DNA of 6,505 nucleotides from Candidatus Aminicenantota bacterium. Lineage in GTDB: Bacteria > Acidobacteriota > Aminicenantia > Aminicenantales > Aminicenantaceae. Positions 1 to 5,360 of the stretch are shown piece after piece; within the stretch, counting starts at the first letter, position 1, and each line of letters begins with the position of its first letter. The DNA lies in NCBI GenBank assembly GCA_030633795.1, contig DAOWCB010000081.1:1-6505 (forward strand). Direction: 5' to 3'. A program made the translations under genes and the position numbers. The notes under the pieces were generated by a model, which had not been told where the DNA came from, did no database searches, and worked only from the letters and a program-made list of their open reading frames with translations.

Positions 1-248
1 TTAAAGAGATTTTTTCCGTGGAAGGAAAATACCGCGTCCTGTACTATCAAAAGAAAGAAGAAACAACGGACGCCTCGATCGGTACAATAGACGAAATGGG
101 AAGGGGCATTATGAAAGACACGGCAATCGTGTCTGATCGATATACCCTGATAAGAGCAGTTCTTAAAGACGGTGTTTTTACCCATCTCAAGGTTTGGGGC
201 AATGTCCGCCAAACACATGTCTCAGGAATAAAAACGGACAGAAAATAG
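1..248 (+). CDS. 3' end of an unrecognised protein gene (5' truncated by window edge)
   Basis: The frame is open from base 3 to a TAG at 246-248 and encodes about 81 residues. A GTG at 18 could serve as a start, but the frame stays open upstream (K-E-I-F-S before it) and no Shine-Dalgarno precedes the GTG. I therefore read this as the C-terminus of a longer gene that begins outside the window. The visible part alternates charged and beta-prone segments (YRVLYY, YTLIRAVLKDG, FTHLKVWGNV). It has no cysteines, no membrane segment and no motif I recognise. It ends nine bases before a GGGGACAC inverted-repeat element. An antisense frame at 47-265 is also open but looks like a shadow. I assign no function; that this is a real coding end is likely but not certain. 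Confidence 0.55.
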   Translation, partial: KEIFSVEGKYRVLYYQKKEETTDASIGTIDEMGRGIMKDTAIVSDRYTLIRAVLKDGVFTHLKVWGNVRQTHVSGIKTDRK

Positions 249-257
249 TCATAATTC

Positions 258-331
258 GGGGACACATTACTTTATTAACACGTGGGAAGTTTTGTATTAA
301 GTCGTGTGTCCCTAAATATTAACGTGTCCCC
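258..331. repeat. GGGGACAC/GTGTCCCC inverted-repeat element, imperfect
   Basis: Bases 258-265 read GGGGACAC and bases 324-331 read GTGTCCCC, an exact 8-bp terminal inverted repeat around a 58-nt AT-rich interior. A second, degenerate end (GTGTCCCT) lies at 305-312, so the right side carries two direct copies of the motif ten bases apart. Similar short GGGGACA-ended palindromes are common between genes in several bacterial phyla and resemble substrates of REP-associated tyrosine transposases. No transposase is visible here, so the element would be non-autonomous and is probably decayed. It shares the 10-mer TGTCCCCAAA (325-334) with the element near 5338-5347. Confidence 0.6.
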
Positions 332-357
332 AAACTAACAAGTATTTCTTTAAACTA

Positions 358-386
358 TTGACAGGAGAGGTGGGACTATGTATCTT
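358..386 (+). promoter_or_regulatory. Sigma70-like promoter ahead of the DUF2284-dGTPase pair
   Basis: A perfect -35 hexamer TTGACA at 358-363 is followed by a 17-nt spacer and TATCTT at 381-386, which matches four of six bases of the -10 consensus. Transcription would start near 393 and leave an 80-nt leader before the ATG at 473. Spacing and position suit a promoter for the two rightward genes. It conflicts with the alternative reading of the same bases as a ribosome binding site for a mini-ORF at 378, so only one of the two can be the main signal. Confidence 0.45.
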
Positions 387-422
387 GTCACAAAAAATCA
401 TCACCTAGGAACAAGGTATTAA
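378..422 (+). CDS. Possible 14-residue leader peptide ORF
   Basis: An ATG at 378 opens a 14-codon frame, MYLVTKNHHLGTRY, closed by TAA at 420-422. It is preceded by a good Shine-Dalgarno, AGGAGAGG at 363-370, seven bases from the ATG. There is no run of one amino acid that would suggest a classic attenuator, only a His-His pair. After the TAA the same frame stays open to a TGA at 474-476 that overlaps the ATG of the DUF2284 gene, so a broken longer ORF is another reading. The Shine-Dalgarno lies between the -35 and -10 boxes of the promoter at 358-386, so translation would need a transcript starting further upstream. This is a weak call based only on ribosome-binding context. Confidence 0.2.
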   Translation: MYLVTKNHHLGTRY

Positions 423-472
423 ACAAGAAGTGTTACTAGCTCAAAATCAGGGAACAGTATGAGGAAGAATAA

Positions 473-1012
473 ATGAACAAATGTGACAAGGTAGATGCGA
501 TTATCCAAAAACAGGGATATGACGATTACAAATGGATTGATCCTGCCGAGATTATCGTTTCCCAGTGGGTGAGGATGAAGTGCATGTATGGGTGTAACGA
601 ATATGGTCAAACAGCCACTTGCCCTCCGAATGTGCCCACAATCGAGGAATGTGAGCGTTTTTTCAAGGAATACAGATCGGTTGTCATTATCCATTTTGAA
701 AAGGAAGTGGAAAAACCCGAGGATCGTTTCGCCTGGACACGAAAGATCAATCTCAAGCTTTTGGAGTTGGAAAAGGAGATATTCTGTTCGGGTTTCGAGA
801 AGGTTTTCCTTTTATTCATGGATAGCTGCAACATATGTAAAACATGTCAGGAGAGGAAGGAAGACTGCGTGGAATCCAAAATGTCCCGACCGACCCCAGA
901 AGCACTGGGCATAGATGTTTATTCCACGGTGAGAAAGGCGGGGTATCCGATTCAAGTGTTATCCGAGTATTCTCAGAAAATGAACCGGTATGCTTTTTTG
1001 CGGATCGAATAA
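473..1012 (+). CDS. DUF2284 cysteine-rich predicted metal-binding protein
   Basis: The gene encodes 179 residues. The ATG is supported by GAGGA at 461-465, seven bases upstream. It matches the DUF2284 family of predicted metal-binding proteins as I remember it. Near the N-terminus a C-x3-C-x8-C-P-P block (C37, C41, C50) is followed by C60. A second cluster, D-S-C-x2-C-x2-C-x6-C (C119, C122, C125, C132), leads into the conserved tail R-P-T-P-E-A-L-G-I-D-V. Further cysteines are C4 and C105. The spacing suits Fe-S or zinc sites, but the ligand and the reaction are not known to me. There is no signal peptide or membrane segment, so it is likely cytoplasmic. The length is near full size for the family. 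The dGTPase gene starts 23 nt downstream on the same strand, which implies co-transcription but not a shared function. Confidence 0.85.
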   Translation: MNKCDKVDAIIQKQGYDDYKWIDPAEIIVSQWVRMKCMYGCNEYGQTATCPPNVPTIEECERFFKEYRSVVIIHFEKEVEKPEDRFAWTRKINLKLLELEKEIFCSGFEKVFLLFMDSCNICKTCQERKEDCVESKMSRPTPEALGIDVYSTVRKAGYPIQVLSEYSQKMNRYAFLRIE

Positions 1013-1024
1013 AATGGCTATATA

Positions 1025-1038
1025 AAGGAAGAAGTTTG
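1025..1038 (+). promoter_or_regulatory. Ribosome binding site that sets a TTG start for the dGTPase
   Basis: AAGGA at 1025-1029 sits six bases before a TTG at 1036-1038 in the dGTPase frame. No in-frame ATG lies between the DUF2284 stop and the conserved dGTPase domain. The nearby ATG at 1014 is in another frame and closes after three codons. Confidence 0.6.
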
Positions 1039-2070
1039 GAAACCATAAGAGAAAAACTGGAAAGGATTGAGAGGGACAATCTCTCGGATAAGGCCAGTCT
1101 GAGCACAAAGACGAAGGGCCGAACCCGACATGAGGAGCCCCATCATTTCCGGACAGCCTTCCAGCGCGACAGGGACAGGATTATCCACTGCAAATCCTTC
1201 CGGCGGCTCAAGCACAAAACCCAGGTGTTTCTCTCGCCTTATGGCGACCACTACCGAACGCGGTTGACCCATACGCTGGAGGTTTCTCAAATTGCCCGTA
1301 CCATCGCTAAAGCGTTGCGGCTCAATGAAGACCTGACCGAAGCCATAGCCTTGGGGCATGACATCGGGCACACTCCCTTCGGGCACGCCGGCGAAAAGGC
1401 ATTGGATGATCTTCTCGTAGGAGGATTCAGCCATTACAAACAGAGCCTCCGGGTCGTGGAAAAATTGGAGTATGAAGGCAAAGGCTTGAACCTTACCTTT
1501 GAAGTCAGGGATGGTGTATCCCGGCATTCCAAGGGCATGGGAGAGATTTTGAATACCGACGCTCAAGCGATGCCCCAAACACTGGAGGGGCAGGTTGTCC
1601 GTATTTCGGATGTGGTCGCCTACGTGAATCACGATGTGGATGATGCCCTGCGTGCCGAAGTGATTGATCAGGAAGATATCCCCTCACGACTTTTTAAGAC
1701 CTTAGGAAAGTACCATGCTTTGCGGATCGATACGATGGTCGATGATGTGATTAAAGCGAGCCTGGCCCTTGGATTGGAAAAAATCGTCATGGGCCCTGAA
1801 ATCATGGAGGCGGTGACAGAGTTACGCGATTTTTTGTATGAAAGAGTTTATTACAATCCCCATTCCCTGGGTGAGTTGGAAAAGACAGAGAAAATATTAA
1901 CCGACCTGTACAATCATTTTTTGGAGAATCCGGAAGATTACATCAAGCCCTATCCTGCCGAAGATCCCCTGGAAAAAAGGGTAGGGGATTTTATCGCCGG
2001 CATGACGGACAGGTATGCGTTGCGCCTGTACGAACGATTCTTCATGCCCCTCTCCTGGACCATCCTTTAA
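1036..2070 (+). CDS. dgt: Deoxyguanosinetriphosphate triphosphohydrolase-like protein (HD domain, type 2)
   Basis: This is a 344-residue HD-superfamily phosphohydrolase of the dGTPase type 2 group. Such enzymes cleave dNTPs to the nucleoside and triphosphate, act in the cytoplasm and adjust nucleotide pools. The family signature FQRDRDRIIH lies at residues 42-51 and RRLKHKTQVFLS at 56-67. The metal-binding HD set is complete: H79 (RTRLTHTLEV), H108-D109 (GHDIGH) and D192 (RISDVVAYVNHD). The GFSHYKQSLRVVE, GLNLTFEVRDG and HSKG blocks follow in the usual order. I chose the TTG at 1036 because of its Shine-Dalgarno and because the resulting length and N-terminus fit the family. The frame is open back to 844, but that part lies inside the DUF2284 gene and matches nothing expected. 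Substrate specificity (dGTP or broader) cannot be read from the sequence. Confidence 0.93.
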   Translation: METIREKLERIERDNLSDKASLSTKTKGRTRHEEPHHFRTAFQRDRDRIIHCKSFRRLKHKTQVFLSPYGDHYRTRLTHTLEVSQIARTIAKALRLNEDLTEAIALGHDIGHTPFGHAGEKALDDLLVGGFSHYKQSLRVVEKLEYEGKGLNLTFEVRDGVSRHSKGMGEILNTDAQAMPQTLEGQVVRISDVVAYVNHDVDDALRAEVIDQEDIPSRLFKTLGKYHALRIDTMVDDVIKASLALGLEKIVMGPEIMEAVTELRDFLYERVYYNPHSLGELEKTEKILTDLYNHFLENPEDYIKPYPAEDPLEKRVGDFIAGMTDRYALRLYERFFMPLSWTIL

Positions 2071-2088
2071 AAAAGAGGACTCCTCCTC
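2069..2088 (-). terminator. Small intrinsic terminator for the leftward sigma/HEAT operon
   Basis: Read leftward, just after the HEAT gene stop, the sequence is GAGGA, a GGAG loop, TCCTC and then six Ts (2074 down to 2069). The stem is only 5 bp, so termination may be partial. The T run overlaps the last codon of the convergent dGTPase gene. In the rightward direction the same hairpin lacks an immediate T run, so I assign it to the minus strand. Confidence 0.4.
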
Positions 2089-2091
2089 GAC

Positions 2092-3936
2092 TCATTTTTC
2101 GATAATTTCCCGCAAGAACTTCATCGCTTCTTCGTCTTTGGTCTTTCCCAACCAGTAGATGAGCCATTTTTTTAGCTCCGGATCCTGTTCTTTTTTGGCG
2201 ATGTCGATCATGCCATGGATCGCCTTTTTGCTTTTGTTTTGGCCGATGGAAAACAGAATCTGCTCTTTAACTGATTTCTCTTTGGATTGGCGATAAAGAG
2301 TGAAAAGGTGATCCAGCATTTCCTCACTTTTTTCTCTTCCCAACCAGAAGATAGCCTGTGATCTGGCTTTAGCGCTAACTTCGTTTTTGGCGATGTCGAA
2401 AAGTTTATCCTTTGCCTTTTTGCTCTTGCTTTGCCCAAAAGTATGAATAAGCTGATCCTTGATCTCCTCATCTTTCTCAGAGTCGTACATATCGATCAAC
2501 GCTTGAAGACCGGCATTGTCTTTCCGCATCTGGCCTAACCAGATAATGGCATTTTTTCTTGTGCTGTCGTCCGGGTCGTTTTTGGCGATATCCAACAGTT
2601 TTTTATAGGCTTTGGCATCATTTCTTTTCTGAGAGACCACATAGATGAGCATGTCTTTCAATTGGCGATCTTTGGCTTTGTCGTACAGATCGATCAAAAG
2701 ATCTGTGGTCGCTTTATCCTTCCTCTGCCCGATCCATATGATGGCCTGTTCCCTGGCACTGGCATCGGCATCATTTTTGGCGATGGCGATCATCTTGTCC
2801 AGCACCTTCTTGTCTTTGTACCGGGAAAGGACGTGAATCAATGCTTCTTTTTCTTTGGTATCTTTAGCCGTGTCGTAGATATCGATCAGTACATCGAGGC
2901 TTTCCGGATATTTATTTTGGCCCAATAACATGATCGCCTGTTGTCTGACTTTTTTGTCTGGATCGTTTTTGGCGATCTTCACCAATAGAGGAAAGCCTTT
3001 CGGGTTTTTGGACCGGCTCAGGATGAAAAGCCCCCGTCTTCTGAGCTTGGCATTCTCATTTTCTAAGACGATCTTTTCCAGTATCGGGTAAGCTTTATCT
3101 TCCTCCATGTTCATCAGGGCGTCGAGGGCAACCAGCTTGAGTTCAACCTCAGGATCGACTTCTTCGTCCCCGATACCGCCGAGGATCCCTCCGATAATGC
3201 CGCCTTCAATTCCGCCCTCTATTCCTTCAAGAATTACCAGGGCCGGCAGTGTCTCCAATCCCTCCAGGGCGATCACTCCTTCAATCCCTTCCAATGCTTC
3301 CAGTTCTTCTATCCCGATGAGGGCTTCCTCCAATTTGAGTCTGTCCAATTCCTCCAGACCTTCGATCTCGTCTATTTCCAATGCTTTGAGATCTTCCAAG
3401 CTTTCGAGACCTTCGATCCCTTTGATAGATTCCAGTGCTTTCAGGGATTCCAGGGCCTTCAAACTTTCTAATGATCTCAGAGTTCCGTTGATGTAGAGTC
3501 GGAAATCTGGCATTCCCTTTTTAACCAACTCTTCAGCTATCTCCAACCTGAGGACTTTGGCATCGTCGACCCATGGACTTTCCCTATACTGCTTGATCAG
3601 CCGATTCAGGTTATCGATGGCCTCCTGTTTGGCCTCGATCTGTTTTTCGAGATTTTTCATCTGATTGCTATACATGTTCTGGCTGTATCCCAGATAGTAA
3701 AGGGATCCATCCATGTATTTGCTTTTTTGATACAACTTCATGGCCTTCTGGAAGGCTTCGACAGCTTGCTCCCAACTTTTTTTGTTCACATATTGCTTGG
3801 CCAATTCGTAAGCTTGTTTGGCTTGTTCATAGGCTTGCTTCTGTTTTTCTTGTTCGTTGGCTTCCTGGGCGAAAATCGCACCCGTGAAAGTCAAGCACAA
3901 AACCAACAGGATGGAAAATAATTTTGCGTATCTCAT
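2092..3936 (-). CDS. Exported TPR-like/HEAT-repeat protein with Leu/Ile triplet repeat region
   Basis: The protein has 614 residues. A signal peptide covers about residues 1-23, with probable cleavage in AIFA-QEA, so it is periplasmic or surface-exposed. Residues 25-145 are charged helices that resemble TPR units (KKSWEQAVEAFQKAMKLY, then a coiled segment and WVDDAKVLRLEIAEEL). Residues 153-256 form a low-complexity stretch with Leu/Ile at every third position, ending in a glycine-zipper-like IEGG/IIGG tail. Residues 265-614 are a HEAT array. Its strong marker I-A-K-[NK] recurs at 321, 385, 450, 515 and 579, a 64-65 residue double-HEAT unit with the core AIxWLGQ. I see no catalytic motif, so a protein-binding scaffold is the likely role. 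Its start has a near-perfect Shine-Dalgarno fused to the stop codon of the anti-sigma gene, so it belongs to the sigma operon. Secreted HEAT proteins next to such switches are, to my memory, typical of Acidobacteria-like genomes. Its true partner is unknown. Confidence 0.85.
   Translation of the reverse strand: MRYAKLFSILLVLCLTFTGAIFAQEANEQEKQKQAYEQAKQAYELAKQYVNKKSWEQAVEAFQKAMKLYQKSKYMDGSLYYLGYSQNMYSNQMKNLEKQIEAKQEAIDNLNRLIKQYRESPWVDDAKVLRLEIAEELVKKGMPDFRLYINGTLRSLESLKALESLKALESIKGIEGLESLEDLKALEIDEIEGLEELDRLKLEEALIGIEELEALEGIEGVIALEGLETLPALVILEGIEGGIEGGIIGGILGGIGDEEVDPEVELKLVALDALMNMEEDKAYPILEKIVLENENAKLRRRGLFILSRSKNPKGFPLLVKIAKNDPDKKVRQQAIMLLGQNKYPESLDVLIDIYDTAKDTKEKEALIHVLSRYKDKKVLDKMIAIAKNDADASAREQAIIWIGQRKDKATTDLLIDLYDKAKDRQLKDMLIYVVSQKRNDAKAYKKLLDIAKNDPDDSTRKNAIIWLGQMRKDNAGLQALIDMYDSEKDEEIKDQLIHTFGQSKSKKAKDKLFDIAKNEVSAKARSQAIFWLGREKSEEMLDHLFTLYRQSKEKSVKEQILFSIGQNKSKKAIHGMIDIAKKEQDPELKKWLIYWLGKTKDEEAMKFLREIIEK
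2192..2976 (-). repeat. Tandem double-HEAT units with a conserved 11-bp DNA marker
   Basis: The plus-strand 11-mer TTTTTGGCGAT occurs at 2192, 2384, 2579, 2774 and 2966. The spacings are 192, 195, 195 and 192 nt. It encodes the I-A-K-[NK] turn that opens each 64-65 residue unit. The 11-mer is identical in all five copies while the sequence between them has diverged. The array therefore arose by duplication of a two-HEAT module, and the linker codons stayed constrained or were homogenised. Confidence 0.8.
3169..3480 (-). repeat. Codon-level 9-nt periodic region encoding Leu/Ile triplets, then IEGG/IIGG units
   Basis: Reading residues 153-256 of the HEAT protein, Leu or Ile falls at 153, 156 and every third position to 186, twelve in a row. 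After a two-residue phase shift it falls at 188, 191 and on to 239, where 17 of 18 positions are L, I or V (203 is Glu). The positions between are mostly E, K, S, A and G. From 239 the period becomes four: IEGG, IEGG, IIGG, ILGG, IG. Synonymous codons vary freely between units, so the pattern is held at protein level and is not fresh DNA slippage. Confidence 0.85.
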
Positions 3937-3950
3937 GATATGCCTCCTTA
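3937..3950 (-). promoter_or_regulatory. Stop codon fused to Shine-Dalgarno: coupling of anti-sigma and HEAT genes
   Basis: On the minus strand TAAGGAGG (3950 to 3943) is both the TAA stop of the anti-sigma gene and a near-perfect Shine-Dalgarno. It lies six bases before the HEAT-protein ATG at 3936. A ribosome finishing the first gene ends on the binding site of the next, so the two are probably translationally coupled and made in linked amounts. Confidence 0.75.
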
Positions 3951-4655
3951 TATTGTCTTTGAAACTTCCAATTCGTAAAGGATCCCTCTTTCTTGGATAA
4001 GCTCCTTGATCATCGAAAGCGTGTGGGCATCGTCCCCTTCTTGATTGGCGATTTCTCGGAGGACGAGATCCACATCTTCAAGGATCTCTCTCGTAGAGGG
4101 GTCCTCATCCGCGATCAATCTCTTGAGAAGGATGTTCTGGATGATCAAATTGCGGACGATATTTTTGTCTATCGTGATCGTGCCATTTTCAGGGGATGCT
4201 GTGTAATTGGCGTATTCGACCAGGACAGGCTTCAGACTCTCGAAATGTTCCTGTATTGAGGGATACAAAGCACTCTGGCTGCCTTCCAGTTGTACTGGGC
4301 TGCTCTTGCCGGGCTGAAGAAACGCTATTCTCCCGAGGAAAAATCCCACGGTAAACACGATGAGCAGGGCAGCTGAGGCGTATGCCCATCTGGGGTACAA
4401 GAGAAAACTCTTTTTCTTGCGCTCTTTGCCTTGGATCCTGACATCGATTGTGTTCCAGCAATTTTCCCAATTTGCCTCGGGGACATCGTCGGTTTTTGTC
4501 TCATCCAAAACCTGGAAGACCTTTTTGGTGTATGCGAATTCCTCTGCACATTCGGCACATTCCTTGATGTGCACCATAAGATTTTTAGCATCGTTTTCTC
4601 CCAGCTCACCATAAAGGTGTAAAACGATTTTTTCCCTATATTTTTTGCATGCCAT
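3948..4655 (-). CDS. Membrane-anchored zinc-finger anti-sigma factor
   Basis: With the preferred start the protein has 235 residues; an upstream ATG at 4661 would add Met-Thr. The N-terminus is a cytoplasmic zinc-binding anti-sigma (ZAS, zf-HC2) domain with the hallmark H-x3-C-x2-C (H29, C33, C36) and an early cysteine, C3. It would hold the sigma factor encoded just upstream inactive. A basic stretch (KERKKK) leads into one membrane helix at about residues 90-113. The exported C-terminus ends in a charged helical segment (EDVDLVLREIANQ, then ELIQERGILYELEV) of a kind I associate with Acidobacteria-type anti-sigma factors. It overlaps the sigma gene by 20 nt and shares the Shine-Dalgarno/stop fusion with the HEAT gene. 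I infer that the exported part senses an envelope cue, perhaps through the HEAT protein; the cue cannot be read here. Confidence 0.85.
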   Translation of the reverse strand: MACKKYREKIVLHLYGELGENDAKNLMVHIKECAECAEEFAYTKKVFQVLDETKTDDVPEANWENCWNTIDVRIQGKERKKKSFLLYPRWAYASAALLIVFTVGFFLGRIAFLQPGKSSPVQLEGSQSALYPSIQEHFESLKPVLVEYANYTASPENGTITIDKNIVRNLIIQNILLKRLIADEDPSTREILEDVDLVLREIANQEGDDAHTLSMIKELIQERGILYELEVSKTI

Positions 4656-5217
4656 AGTCATTCTCCCACAGATATTTTTTCAAGGGACTTCTAATGGCTG
4701 ATACCGCCCGGAAGAGTTGTTTTTTCACGCTTCCCTCCGAGCAGTCGAGATATTCGGCGATTTCTTTGATGCTGAATTGTTGGTAGTGCTTGAGGATGAA
4801 GACCATCCTCTGCCTGGGTGATAGCCCCTCCACGAGATGGTTTATTTTCTCGCGAAGCTGTTCGAGCCCAATAGTATGTTCTGGGTTGGAATGATTGCTC
4901 CCGATCGTTTTCTCCCATTTGTCCCAGTCCGAGAAATCCTCTTTTTTGTTTTTCTTTTTTCGCAGATAATCGATGCTGCAGTTGATGCCGATCCGGTAGA
5001 TCCAAGAGGAAAAGTTGGTCTCGTTTTCGATCTTGTATTTGTCCAGGTAGTTGTATGTTTTGATAAAGGTTTCCTGGAGGATGTCTTCGGCATCCTCTTT
5101 GTTTTTCGTATACTGGTAAGCCAGCGAGAAGATTCGTTTTCGGTTCTGTTCAAAAAGCATACGAAATGCCTCCGTGTTGCCCTGTTGGGCCGATTGCACA
5201 ATAGCTCTTTCAGTCAT
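4636..5217 (-). CDS. ECF (sigma-70 family, group 4) RNA polymerase sigma factor
   Basis: The protein has 193 residues from the ATG at 5217. A TTG at 5238 would give 200 and cannot be excluded. Region 2 spans about residues 17-87 (AFRMLFEQNRKRIFSLAYQY, then DAEDILQETFIKTY for core binding and FSSWIYRIGINCSIDYLRKK for -10 recognition). A charged linker leads to region 4 at about 132-177 (LSPRQRMVFILKHY, then the helix-turn-helix IKEIAEYLDCSEGSVKKQLFRA). Regions 1 and 3 are absent, as expected of ECF factors. AGGTGA lies ten bases before the ATG, a loose spacing; GGAG is eleven bases before the TTG. The anti-sigma gene overlaps its 3' end by 20 nt, the normal layout of a sigma factor and its inhibitor. 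I did not find a clear GGAAC-type autoregulatory promoter upstream. Confidence 0.92.
   Translation of the reverse strand: MTERAIVQSAQQGNTEAFRMLFEQNRKRIFSLAYQYTKNKEDAEDILQETFIKTYNYLDKYKIENETNFSSWIYRIGINCSIDYLRKKKNKKEDFSDWDKWEKTIGSNHSNPEHTIGLEQLREKINHLVEGLSPRQRMVFILKHYQQFSIKEIAEYLDCSEGSVKKQLFRAVSAIRSPLKKYLWENDYGMQKI
4653..4667 (-). promoter_or_regulatory. Ribosome binding site deciding between two anti-sigma start codons
   Basis: On the minus strand GGGAG lies at 4667 to 4663. It is only one base before the ATG at 4661 but seven bases before the in-frame ATG at 4655. The second is the workable spacing, so I place the start there. The whole site lies inside the sigma gene's last codons. Confidence 0.6.
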
Positions 5218-5260
5218 TTTTTGTATTTCACCTATCAAAACGCAAAAAACTCCATTTTAG

Positions 5261-5288
5261 TTGACAATTAATTGAGGGACAGTATACT
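5261..5288 (+). promoter_or_regulatory. Rightward sigma70-like promoter formed at the edge of the inverted repeat
   Basis: TTGACA at 5261-5266 and TATACT at 5283-5288 are separated by 16 nt, one short of the ideal. The -35 lies outside the inverted repeat and the -10 inside its left arm. The transcript would run through the element and then antisense to the M19 dipeptidase gene. The boxes are good, but no gene is present for it to serve, so the match may be chance. Confidence 0.3.
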
Positions 5289-5343
5289 CTTTCACCAATT
5301 TCCCAGATATCAATATTAATTAAGTGAAAGAGTATACTGTCCC
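5276..5343. repeat. Perfect 20-bp inverted repeat (GGGACAGTATACT type) with 28-nt loop
   Basis: The arm at 5276-5295 begins GGGACAGTATACT and its exact reverse complement occupies 5324-5343. The intervening 28 nt are AT-rich. Beyond the arms the flanks still resemble each other (AATTGAGGGAC against AATTTGGGGAC), so the ancestral palindrome was probably longer. It lies five bases past the dipeptidase stop and 58 bases upstream of the sigma-factor ATG. No T run follows either arm, so it is not a classic intrinsic terminator, although the hairpin may protect the mRNA 3' end. Form and ends suit a non-autonomous REP- or MITE-like element; family membership is inferred. Confidence 0.8.
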
Positions 5344-5360
5344 CAAATTTAATTTGTTAC
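5331..5360 (-). promoter_or_regulatory. Candidate leftward promoter for the sigma operon inside the inverted repeat
   Basis: On the minus strand GTAACA (5360 to 5355, four of six -35 matches, inside the dipeptidase 3' end) is followed after 18 nt by TATACT (5336 to 5331) in the right arm. The transcript would start about 110 bases before the sigma ATG and include most of the palindrome in its leader. The boxes are moderate, and no better leftward promoter was seen in 5218-5348. Confidence 0.25.

Noticed and set aside
393..472. Riboswitch in the DUF2284 leader
   Set aside because: About 80 nt of AT-rich sequence with only a 4-bp ACCT/AGGT stem and no recognised aptamer core.
588..914. Alternative-frame ORF inside the DUF2284 gene
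   Set aside because: The overlapping frame carries the conserved cysteine motifs and the good ribosome site. This one is Arg/Ser-rich and without a family.
1014..1025. ATG at 1014 as the dGTPase start
   Set aside because: It is out of frame with the dGTPase and meets TAA after three codons.
844..1035. N-terminal extension of the dGTPase from an ATG at 844
   Set aside because: It overlaps the DUF2284 gene, has no Shine-Dalgarno and adds 64 residues unlike the family. The TTG at 1036 with AAGGA gives the expected length.
1018..1632. 204-codon open frame antisense to the dGTPase
   Set aside because: It lies opposite a strongly conserved gene, shows no recognisable domain and has no ribosome site I could support. 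It is a coding shadow.
3107..3496. Serine/proline-rich 129-codon frame on the plus strand
   Set aside because: It is the antisense image of the Leu/Ile triplet region. Its Ser-rich, periodic composition follows from the repeat codons on the other strand.
4837..5271. 144-codon hydrophobic frame opposite the sigma factor
   Set aside because: It is antisense to a complete ECF sigma gene. The apparent hydrophobic stretches come from Lys/Glu-rich codons on the coding strand.
5276..5343. Intrinsic terminator of the dipeptidase gene
   Set aside because: The hairpin is strong, but neither arm is followed by a T run. Calling it a Rho-independent terminator is not supported.
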